The notes beneath the pieces are model-generated. The model did not search any database and was not told where the DNA came from. It worked only from the letters and a program-made list of their open reading frames with translations. Position numbers and translations under genes: made by a program. This document shows positions 41,342-51,054 of a DNA stretch of 64,000 nt, in pieces; the first letter of the stretch is position 1; each line of letters begins with the position of its first letter. Source of the DNA: Parietichytrium sp. I65-24A (Eukaryota; Sar; Bigyra; Thraustochytrida; Thraustochytriidae); NCBI GenBank assembly GCA_012862575.1, contig BLSF01000026.1, positions 262,657 to 326,656 on the forward strand, given 5' to 3'.

Positions 41342-43272
41342 TCAAAACGGATTTTCGCAAACAAGCGGGGTGCCAAATTCCATTTCGTAGGTGCAAATGC
41401 TAGGCTCCTCAACAGAGAGGATGCGATTCTCCACGTCGCAGAATAAGCGCACCTTGAGGCTTCTCTTTGGGCCATTCCAGCAGCTCTGGCCGTCGGCGAA
41501 GAGCACTACGTTAGGTTCCTCCGGATCCCAACCCTTCCAGGTGCCGAGCAATGTGGACTCTTGGAAGGCTTTGCCAAAAAAGGTCACCTTCCACGTGTAC
41601 TTTTGTATCTTGGAGCTGAACTCCTGGTTAAGAAGCGTGGCGAACTCCTCCGGGGCGGAGCCGATGTCACCGAATGACTTCGATTTAGCGGCAGAGAGAC
41701 CGCTCTCAGCCTTTCGAGCAATGGTCTCTAGATTATCCTTGGCCTTTTGCATCAGGACGAGCTGAGGGTTGCTCCGGGAGGCTTTGGACTGCGTATTGGC
41801 GGGACTGCTGACCATGTAAAAGTACAGCGTTGGCCCAGCATCCCAGAACGAGTACCAGACGGACTCCAAGCCCGAGTACGCAAGATACTGCTTGAGGGGC
41901 ACCAGCGTACTGGTGAGCGTGAATGGCATAACCATCACCTCAAAGCCGCTGCGCGCGAATGCTCCGCCAGTCGCTAGATTGGCAACCCAGGTCAATCCGT
42001 CTGACGCAAATCGCAAGGGCGAGAAGAGAACGCCGAGAGACTCAACAATATACTTGACCAGGCCAAGAGAAGCCCCAGCTGGCTCCTCAAGATATGGTTG
42101 GAGGAGATTTCCTTTTCTGCGCGCAGCGGCGGTCTTTTGCGCGAGCGGCTTGCTCCGCGTTTGAATGTCCTGAAGCTTCGAGTCGAGAAAGCGGTGTAGG
42201 GGGACCACCAGGCGTTGATTCTCAAATGATCCGTCTTGCGAGAGGGTCATGTTGTAACCATACGCCTCGTCCAGCGCTGCTAGCAGCGCTTTGATGTCAG
42301 CAGCGTCCGGCGCTTTGATGGGCCACCCCAGCGCGGGCCTCTTAAACGTCTCGCGGATCTCTTCGGTGTCGGCACCATTGTCGCTCCGTTCACTCTGCTC
42401 GGCGCCGGGCGGGGCGCCATATATGGCCCATCGGTATCGTCTGGCACGCTTCCTCGCGGCGCTGAGGTGCTGCGCCCTATCCACGCCAGTGGCAAGTCGC
42501 TGCTCGCCTTCGATGCATGCCTGGAGCCTGTCTAAGAGTCTCTCGCGAAACGTTCTCAGCGCGTTCTCCAGCTGCGCAGTCCGCGTGCCTAATTCCCGCA
42601 CCACATTCTGCGCATCTGCCCTTGCGCGCGTGCGCAACGCCCAGCCCCGCGCGGCGAGTTCTCTGCGCCGTGTCTCCTGCGCCGCGACCTCTCTGTTCAG
42701 CACGTCGCACGTGTCCTCGCACGCCCCAGGCTCCTCGTCCGCGCCGTCGCAGCAGTCGCAGCGCCCGTCGCCCACCCTCGAGGTGGCCACCCACCTCCTT
42801 CCCGCGCGCCCTCGTCCGCACTGCGTCCACGCCAGCGCCCTGCCCGCGCACGCGCTCGTCCTCGGCTCGTCCGCCCCGTCCTCGCAGTCGCAGTACCCGT
42901 CGTTCACCCTAACCAACGCCACCGTCCTCGCGCCCCCGTCGCACACCAGCCTCCCGTCCCCGCTGCCCCGGGACCTGTCCCCGCTCTCCCCGCTGGCCCC
43001 GGAGGCGTCCTCGCAGGAGGGCAGCGGCACGTCGCACAGGCACTGCGCGGTGCTGCTGCTGTGGTGGTGGCGTCGTGCGCGGGCGGCGGGCGCCACGCGA
43101 GGACGGTGGCGTGGTCCGCGCAGCAGCAGGCGAGCTGCGAGCCGAGAGGGATGCGCAGCGTACGCCCCGCGCACGTGCCCAGACACCCGGCCACCAGAGG
43201 GTCTCCCACGCACCACCCCGAGCACGGCGGAGCGCACCACAGCACCGCTGCGACAACCGCCACCAACAGCAT
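41342..43272 (-). CDS. Glucosidase II beta subunit (PRKCSH family)
   Basis: Read from the right. The main frame (stop at 41342, open to about 43240) has two LDLa-like Cys/Asp modules, VNDGYCDCEDGADEP and VGDGRCDCCDGADEEPGAC, a helical middle with basic and acidic stretches, and a C-terminal MRH lectin-like domain (LLGTWKGWDPEEP, GQSCWNGPKRSLKVRLFCD, EEPSICTYEMEFGTPLVC). This order defines the non-catalytic subunit that holds glucosidase II in the ER and helps it trim glucose from N-glycans during calnexin-cycle folding. The family has an ER signal peptide; the main frame has none and starts only with GTG, whereas the overlapping frame has an ATG at 43272 followed by LLVAVVAAVLWCAPPCSG, a perfect signal peptide. 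A small intron or a base error between about 43030 and 43170 would connect them. No HDEL-type ending is seen. Confidence 0.88.
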
Positions 43273-43926
43273 GGCTCCACGTTCAACCGTTCACACGTTC
43301 GCACGTTGGGTGACTGCCGCAACTGCCGCAATGAGGATGGAAAGTATGGAAGGGTGGCTCTAGCTAGAGGGAGGGAGAGAGAGAGATAGAGAGATGGAGA
43401 GAGACGGGTGGGTGGGTGGGTGGGTGGTGCTCGTCAGAACTGGGAGCGGAGGAGGACCAAGGGACCAAGGGACGGAGGCTGAGAATGAGAGAATGAGAGA
43501 GGGTGGAGAAATGGACGGTGGGTTGTTGTGCTCGTGAGAGTCGTCAAGGGAGACCATGTCGCCGGCGTTCAACTGGCTTTGTTGATTGATGTGCAACTGG
43601 TGCATCATACCTTGTGGTCCCTCACTCTTTTTCTTTCTCTGTCTTTCTTTCTTCCTTTCTTTGTTTTTTTGGTTTTTTGGGGGGGGGGGTTTGGTGTGCG
43701 AGCTTTGGTCACCTTTTCCTTCATGCCATATTCTCTCTCTCTGCCTGTCTGTCTGTCTGTCCTTCTCCTGCGGAAGAGAGAATTTATCTTTCTTCTCATC
43801 TCCGAAACCCCTGGCGAGCAAGAGCGCCTTCTGCGGATTTGAGTTTGACCACACACAGGCGCCAGCGTTTAATGACTGTTTGGTCGCCTGGTTTGGGTGT
43901 TAACTCGTATGTCTCCGCCTGACTCG
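43273..43926. other. Spacer between glucosidase II beta start and TRM9 stop
   Basis: About 650 bases, largely simple sequence: GA tract (about 43373-43396), GGTG repeats (about 43407-43428), TTTC/TTTG-rich pyrimidine DNA and a run of nine or ten G (about 43680-43690), CTGT repeats (about 43744-43760). No gene recognised. Confidence 0.6.
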
Positions 43927-44883
43927 TCATGGCGCAGCCTTCCGGAGCACAAAGGCCCAGTTCCCGGTGTCCCAGTACAAAGACTCAATCTGCACCTGAG
44001 GCGCGAGCGGGAGGACAAGGTCGCGAATCTCCGCCTCCTGGTAAACGTGGCAATATCGCTGGAACACGAACGCGTTTTTGTCCGCATTGAACGTGGCGTG
44101 GTTGGCGGTGAACGCGCGCATCTCCTCACTGGCCGCCGCCTCTAGGGCCTCCGCGGCGGGTTTCTCGCCTTTCTTTTGCGGCCGCTTCAGGTGCCACGGC
44201 ACCAGAACGTCCGCTTCTGCGAACTCGTGCCCGCTCCTGCCTTCCGTGACAGCCTCCTCGCCCGCATCCGGTGCATCCGGTGCAGCCTGGCTCGTAGCTG
44301 GCAGGGTCTGCTCCTTGGCCCACGCGTAGAAGAGGCAGGCGCCACCGGGGCGTACGACGCGCATGCATTCGCTTATGGCGGCGAAGCGGCGCTGGGGCGT
44401 AGAGATGTGATGCAGCACGGCGATGCAGAGCGCCGCGTCGAAAAACGCGTCGCGGTACGGCAGGCGCACAATGTCCGCGCCTACGGCTTCGAACCCGCGC
44501 TCGGAAGCGATCTTGGCCAGCTCCAGGCTCGCGTCGCAGCCCACGCCGACGCCCACGGCGCTCGCGGCGGGGAGGTTCTTGCCATTCCCGCAACCCACGT
44601 CAGCGAAGAGCGTCCCGCGAGGTTGCGACTCCACGAACGCGGCCACCTTGGGCCACGCCTTGTACCGCGTGCCGTGCCAGTGCTTGGCGATGCTGTCGTA
44701 CACCTTTCGCACGTGCTCCATCTCCACTGCGGGCGTCCCACTGTCCTCGCGGCCGTCCCCGTCATCGACGTGGCCGCCGCGACATTCTTCTTCCGGACCA
44801 CGGGAACGTTTCAGCAACGACGCCGATAATGGCACCGACTTCTTCCCGCTCTCCATTGCCCGCTTCGTGCCGCCTGCGCGCAT
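43927..44883 (-). CDS. TRM9: TRM9/ALKBH8-type tRNA wobble-uridine methyltransferase
   Basis: 318 residues from ATG 44883 (upstream frame opens only from TTG). Residues about 55-318 match the methyltransferase that finishes mcm5U at tRNA position 34: VRKVYDSIAKHWHGTRYKAW (58-77), SAM-binding FADVGCGNGKNLP (93-105), GCDASLELAKIA, CIAVLHHISTPQRR, VVRPGGACLFYAWA, then FQRYCHVYQEAEIRDLV and the terminal GNWAFVLRK. TRM9 works with TRM112 after Elongator makes the cm5U precursor. An insert of about 60 residues, Ala/Glu/Lys-rich, lies between the core and the RYCHVY motif, as in yeast and human enzymes. The N-terminal 55 residues are disordered. The gene's 5' half is strongly GC-rich. Confidence 0.9.
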   Translation of the reverse strand: MRAGGTKRAMESGKKSVPLSASLLKRSRGPEEECRGGHVDDGDGREDSGTPAVEMEHVRKVYDSIAKHWHGTRYKAWPKVAAFVESQPRGTLFADVGCGNGKNLPAASAVGVGVGCDASLELAKIASERGFEAVGADIVRLPYRDAFFDAALCIAVLHHISTPQRRFAAISECMRVVRPGGACLFYAWAKEQTLPATSQAAPDAPDAGEEAVTEGRSGHEFAEADVLVPWHLKRPQKKGEKPAAEALEAAASEEMRAFTANHATFNADKNAFVFQRYCHVYQEAEIRDLVLPLAPQVQIESLYWDTGNWAFVLRKAAP

Positions 44884-47203
44884 GCTCTCTGTGCTGCCTA
44901 ATAACACGGGCGGACGCTTGATCGCGTACTCGCGTACCCGCGTAACCGCGCACCCTTTCGCGAAAGAGGTTTGTTTTTTGCCAAGACCCTCCAACGCACG
45001 GACGTGATTTCTAACCAGCTCGCACGCCAGTGGCAACCTTCGGAACGTTCGCAGAATGCAGAATGCAGAATGCTCGCGGAACGTTGCGTTGCAGCTGTAC
45101 GGTATCGTTGGCGCGCGTACAGTACTCAGTACACCGCCAACGTTTGTGAGGGATAGTTTCCGTTACGCTCTCCCAACACTTTGAACTTTGGAACTGGGAA
45201 GTGTGAGTGAGGACAAACTTGTTTTTGGTGGACGACTTTTTCCAACGAGACCGGCGCTGTGGAGCCACTCGAGAGCCCCCGAGTTTGTGCACAGTTCCCC
45301 CAGGATTGGGAAGAACAGTTCGGCGTTCTCGCCGGTTGCTGGGTGCCGACGCCAGCTCTCAGTCGTCAGTACTGTACCTCACATTCTTGACATTCTTGGC
45401 AGAGAAGTTACTTTTTCTGAATTCTGAATTCTGAAATTTTGACGATCGAAAGCACAGACGAGAATGGGGCAGAAGTTTATTTTTATGATTTGGTACAATG
45501 ATTCGCGAGAATCAAGATTTGACTGTGAATGTGAGCTCGAAAGACTGCACGTGGTCTCTTCGACACAATTCTCTCGGTCCAGAGCATAAGCTTAGCAGAG
45601 TAGAGAGACTCCGTTTCGCGAGTTTCTTCCAGAAGATCCAGAAGCACAGAGCCTCTCTTCTTTCTGACGGAGTGATTCATCAACAGTTTGGGTCAGAACC
45701 AAGAGGCCGCCAGTAATTCGACAGCGTTCAACTCGCTGTCGAAGAGCAGTCACTGCACCTGTCTCTAACCTACTGCTGTGCCCGTGCCCTACACAATCCA
45801 TCCAATGTCAACATCAGCACACGCGTCCTCCTTGCACCGCAGTCATCAGTACCACTGTACTGTCACTTTTTTCTGTCTCCTTCTATTCCAAATTCTATTC
45901 CATTCTATTCTATCTATCAATCAATCCCTGCTTCATTTTTTAAACGCGTGGCTAAGTGCCAAGCAGTGCGGCCAGCTTCGAGAGGATCAAAGTGATCAAA
46001 GGAAACAAAGGATCAAAAGAGCAGAATTCAGAATTCAGAGGACCGTGGCCATGCGAGTGTTTTTATTTTTGTGACCCCTGTACGATCCTTCCGTCTCTTC
46101 TCTGTTCATTTCTCTGTCAATTTCATTTCGACGGTCTCTATGTATGCCCGCGTCTTTTCGCAATTTTTATCTCCTGTCAAACTCAATCAAGACAGTGAAA
46201 GTCAAAAGTTGTGCATGGTCGTAAGTTGCAACTACTTTCCTTCTCTTCTGGTTCGCAAGATTCGCTGGGCTCGCAAGTTTTTGCAGGTTCACAAGGTTCG
46301 CGAGCTCATTTAAAAAAAAAAGTCCGACTCGGAGCTGGCCTCACATGACTATGAGCATGGCCATGAACTAGGACCAGTTCACCCTTCCCCCCAGTCAGTC
46401 TAACGTCCTCTTATTCGGTGTTTTCGACTTATCTCGTAATGAGCAGTCGGTGTCGCCATCCTGGCGCCTGACCGAGTCCGTGACTTTCGCCCGTGTAATT
46501 GATGTAATTGATGCAATTGCGACTTTGCGAGACGTCTTGAGTCTCCTGAGGCGGCGGTGCGTGCTCTCGAATGCTCCCGAGTCTCCGACCCAGGTGGCTC
46601 AACTCTCAGTGATCAAGAAATGTAAGAATCAAGAAATGCGCTCTTCTGTTCTGAAAAAATAAATCGAGAGCTGTGAAGGTAAGAAAAGATCATCGCTTCG
46701 TTACGAGTACCAAGGAAAACAATAGGGCCAAACGCCTGTCCTTGCTCCTTGACCCAATTCCTCGATCTACGAGTACAGCTAGTCCGGAGCGGAAAGGGGG
46801 GTAAGGAAGGATAGATGGCGACTAGAGCCTCGAGGTTCAAGGGGTTCGAGGTGTTCTAGGGGGGGAGGGAAAATGGAGAGAGAGAGAGAGAGAAGACCGG
46901 AGCATACCTCCTCTGACACCTCTCTCACAGCTTGAACTTGTGTTTCAGACTCACAGTATCTCTCACAGTCAACCAATGCGTACAATGCGTCAAGGGCGGC
47001 GGTAAGCTTAGTTGCAGCTCTCAATGTGAGTCCCGCTGTACTGATATTGACAGTGAGCACTCACTTCCTCACACATGCACGTGTGACTAAGAACTTAGCA
47101 CTAAAACGTGGAATGGAAGGATACAGCGTACTCACACAGTCGTTAGCAGGAAGGAGCGAGAGAGTTGAGAGTTGAGAGCTGAGAGCTGAGCCTGAGGCAG
47201 GAG
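44884..47203. other. Divergent intergenic region between TRM9 and PepN
   Basis: 2.3 kb between two starts. Contains an 8-base repeat GAATGCA (about 45052-45072), a GA run (about 46877-46893), ACAGTACTCAGTAC-type palindromic sequence (about 45118-45132) and no recognised gene. Short frames have no domains. Confidence 0.6.
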
Positions 47204-50200
47204 ATGCTTTCAAGTTGGCTGGGTATCCAAACCGCTAGTCTTCAGCACTCGCGCAGGCGCAGTATCCGCGGCATCCGCAGTATCCTCACTGACAGCGACC
47301 GAGTTGGCCCTCTTCGCCAGCACCAGCGCAACGCTTTCGGCTCGTGGAGCAACAAGTTTAGCACCTTAAGCACTCGCTCGCGTACTACCAGCGTTCAACG
47401 TTCGGAGACCCCGAGCGCGCCGACCTTACTCAGAACACCGGGACTGACAAGGAGGTTTGCGAGCACCATGACTGTGGAGACGGAGGTGAAGAGGCTGGAC
47501 TACACGCCGCCCGCATACTTGGCGGAGCAGGTGGACCTTGAGTTCGACTTGGGGCAAGTGACCACGGTGACGTCCAAGGTCAAGTATGTGGCCAACAGCG
47601 AGGGCGCCGACCTTGTGCTGAACGGCGAGACCAAGCCAAGTAACATGAAGCTGCAGAGCGTGGCGGTCAACGACAAGCAGCTCACGGCCGACCAGTACGC
47701 CGTAGACGACCTGACGCTGACAATTCCGCACGCCTTGCTCGCTTCGCAGAAGGAGAACATGGTGCAGATTGTGGTGACCATCGAGCCCGCAAAGAACACA
47801 TGCCTCTCGGGCCTCTACAAGTCAGACACCATCTTTTGCACACAGTGCGAGGCAGAGGGCTTCCGTAACATCACGTATGCTATCGACCGCCCTGACAACA
47901 TGTCCAAGTACCGCACCAAGGTCATCGGCGACAAGGAAACCTTTCCTTACTTGCTCAGTAACGGCAACGATATCGAGAGCGGAGATCTTCCAGATGGAAA
48001 GCATTTTGTGCTCTGGGAAGACCCGTGGCCAAAACCTTCTTACCTCTTTGCTCTCGTCGCTGGCGACTTTGCTGTGCGCAGAGACACATTTAAGACCTGC
48101 TCGGGAAAGGATGTGCGTCTTGCGATCTTTGTGGAGAAAGGCAACGAGAACAAGACCGAACATGCCATGAACTCGCTCAAAAAGTCCTTTAAATGGGATG
48201 AGGACCGTTTTGACCGCGAGTACGACCTCGACCAGTTCAACATCGTCGCCGTTTCCCACTTCAACATGGGTGCTATGGAGAACAAGTCTTTGAACGTCTT
48301 CAACGACCGCTGCGTATTGGCTTCCCCTGACACTGCCACCGACGCGGACTTTACCCGCATCGAGGCTATCATTGGCCACGAGTACTTTGTAAGTTTTTCC
48401 TTGTTAGTTTTCGGTTTCCGAACCGAATTCTTCCCTCTTTCTTGTCTAGCCTTGATGTACACCCCTTTCTAACTCTTTTGGCTCGGTACCTGTGAAAAAC
48501 TTGTGCAGCACAACTGGTCTGGAAACCGCGTGACGTGCCAAGATTGGTTCCAGCTCACCTTGAAAGAAGGCCTCACTGTATTTAGGGACCAAGAGTTCAC
48601 CAGCGATTTGAACTCTCGCGTTGCCAAGCGCATTGAGGATGTCCGCCTGCTGCGCGATGCCCAGTTTCCTGAAGATGCAAGCCCAATGAGCCACCCAATT
48701 CGCCCAGATGCTTACATCTCAATCGACAACTTTTACACCGCAACCGTATACGAAAAGGGAGCAGAGGTGATCCGCATGATTTACACGATCGTTGGTCATG
48801 AAGGCTTCAGAAAAGGCCTCAACCTTTACTTCGAGCGCCATGACGGACAGGCCGTCACGTGCGACCATTTTGTCAAGGCCATGGAAGATGCAAACAATGC
48901 CGACTTGACCCAGTTTCAGGAAACCTGGTACGCACAGTCCGGAACACCAGTGCTGAATGTCACCTCCAGCTTTGATGAAAGCGCCAAAACTTTCACTCTT
49001 CACGTCAAGCAGTCCTGCCCTGCAACTGCTGGTCAGCCTTCCAAGAAACCATTCGACATTCCACTTGCCGTGGGCCTTATCGGATCGCAGTCCAAGCAGC
49101 CGATCGCTGTTAAGCTTTCAGAGGGTGCCGAAGGAGAGATGACTTCCGTGCTCCGTGTAACGGAGGCAGAGCAAGACTTTGTGATGTACGGGGTCACTGA
49201 GAGACCAGTGCCTTCTTTGCTGCGTGGCTACTCTGCGCCAGTCAAGTTGCACTGCGATCTGACCCGCAGCGACCTTACGTTTCTTGCAGCCAACGATACT
49301 GACGAGTTTGTTCGTTACGACAGTCTGCAAGAGCTCGCTCGCCAAGTACTTACAGATATTGCGGAGGGCAAAGGTCGCGAGGACCTTCCCCTGCTCATCA
49401 GCAGTTTGGAGAGTACCCTCAAGAGCACCTCGCTCGACAAGGCTGTAGTGGCGCTTTCTCTCACGCTCCCAGACGAGCATTCGCTCTTTGACGAGTGCTC
49501 TGAAGGCAGCGCGAATGTGGAAAGTATTTCCCATGCATGCTCAATGGTCGAGAAGGAAATTGCTGTAAGCCTCGGAAGCCTGTTGCGCCAGGTTTACCAT
49601 GACAATGAGGACTCCACCCCTCAAGAATCTGACGGAGAGGCTGTCGCTCGCCGTGCTCTCAAGAACGCATGCCTCAAGGCTCTCACCAAGAACCACGAGG
49701 ATGAAAGCGCAAGGGCTCTCGCCAAGCTGCAGTTCGACAAAGCAGAGGGAATGACCGAGCGCTACGGAGCTCTCCTTGCACTTAAGGACGTTGACTGTCC
49801 AGAGCGCACCAAGGCTCTGGCCGAGTTCTACGACCTCTTTAAGAACGATCACCTTGTTCTCACCAAGTGGCTTTCCGCCCAGGCACGGTCCGGAATCTCC
49901 TCGGCTCTTGAGGACGTAAAGGCTCTTATGGAGCACGAGGCTTTCGAGATCACCAACCCGAACAAGTGCTCATCGCTCCTGGGAGGCTTTGCCACCAACT
50001 TTTCGAGCTTCCACGCGAAGGACGGATCCGCTTACAAGTTCTTCGTGGACCAGATTCTGCGCCTGGACAAGATCAATCCGCAAGTCGCCGCTCGTCTCAG
50101 CAAGAAGCTCACAAACTGGCGTACTCTCGCTGCTCCATGGAGCACTGCCTGCAAACAGGAGCTAGAGCGTGCTGCTCGTGAGCAAGATCTCTCCCCAGAT

Positions 50201-50251
50201 GTCTACGAGATCATCCACAAGTCCCTGAACCCGCCAGCAGCGCAGCTGTAA
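47204..50251 (+). CDS. PepN-type M1 aminopeptidase with N-terminal presequence
   Basis: Exons 47204-48388 and 48509-50251 give 975 residues. From about Met89 the chain follows bacterial PepN over its whole ~870-residue length, including LYKSDTIFCTQCEAEGFRNI, GAMEN (356-360), the zinc site HEYFH (392-396) with Glu415 eighteen residues on in LTLKEGLTVFRD, and the C-terminal helical arch ending SPDVYEIIHKSL. It removes single N-terminal residues from peptides, using zinc. Residues 1-88 are rich in Arg, Ser and Thr and nearly free of acids, with RRFAST just before MTVETE, which looks like a mitochondrial (or plastid) targeting peptide; Met89 could give a cytosolic form. The intron splits the zinc motif between Phe395 and His396. 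The PepN type rather than the puromycin-sensitive type suggests bacterial or organellar ancestry. Confidence 0.95.
48389..48508 (+). other. Intron of PepN gene inside the zinc-binding motif
   Basis: 120 bases, GTAAGT donor, TGCAG acceptor, phase 0. Joins GHEYF to HNWSGNRVTC, restoring HEXXH. Confidence 0.95.
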
Positions 50252-51054
50252 GCCGTTCGCTCGCTCCAACCGAATGCATAGATGGATAGATTAGACCTCG
50301 ATTATTTTTTATTTCCTCTTCTTATTCTTATTATGTATGCCCCTTGTACTCTCCATCCTCAAAACGCGACGGCTCACATAGAGTGATGTGAAGTCTAGAA
50401 CCGTGGGTGGATCTGCTCTTGCTTGCACGCAGCCCATTTGGGGTCACAACAACCCAATGTCGTGAGCAAGAAACTTTCGTTCCGTCCAGAACGATCAGTT
50501 ATGTGAAAGTGCAGGTGCGCTGCCGAGCTATGTGACAACTGGCAGTCCACAATTTGCACTTTGCAAGTAAAAAGGAACTTGGCATATTGATACAACTCGG
50601 CAAATTGATGCAACGCCAAAGCCAAGACCAAAAACCAAGCATTGCACCATGGAATGCGCTGCACATGCACATTGGTTCCAATCATTTCCAATCGCGCCGC
50701 TCACTGCAAAAAGATTATTGATCGATCTTGATCAAGGTGAAAGTCAACTAGTCAACTACCCAGACTAATTCCCACTTGTCCTATACAAAGACTACCCATC
50801 CACTCCATCCCCTTGCGTCCCTTGCGCCTCACACCCCTCACACACCCCACACACAAGAAGAGGTCCCCGCTGAGAGAGTATCCTCGAGTACCGGTGGCAT
50901 AATCGCGCGCACTTGCCATCAAAAAGCCACACTGCCATAGCACCACAGCACCACAGCACCACAGCACCACAGCACCACACTGCCATAGCACTTGAGAGAA
51001 TCTTTGAGTGGCATCAGCACAGGTGCGCACGGCTCGAGAGTAGCGTTTTGTAGG
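50252..51054. other. Spacer between PepN and the SUN-domain gene
   Basis: About 800 bases. Contains an AGCACCAC array (about 50944-50986) roughly 70 bases before the SUN ATG and a GTACCGGT motif near 50888. No gene recognised. Confidence 0.6.
50944..50986. repeat. AGCACCAC octamer tandem repeat, five copies
   Basis: Five head-to-tail AGCACCAC units flanked on both sides by CACTGCCATAGCAC, so the array sits inside a short direct repeat. Confidence 0.9.

Noticed and set aside
42291-43313. 340-codon plus-strand frame opposite glucosidase II beta
   Set aside because: Antisense shadow of a GC-rich gene with clear LDLa and MRH motifs on the minus strand.
46800-46870. GGTTCGAGG string suggesting a tRNA T-loop
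   Set aside because: No A-box, no acceptor or anticodon stems around it.
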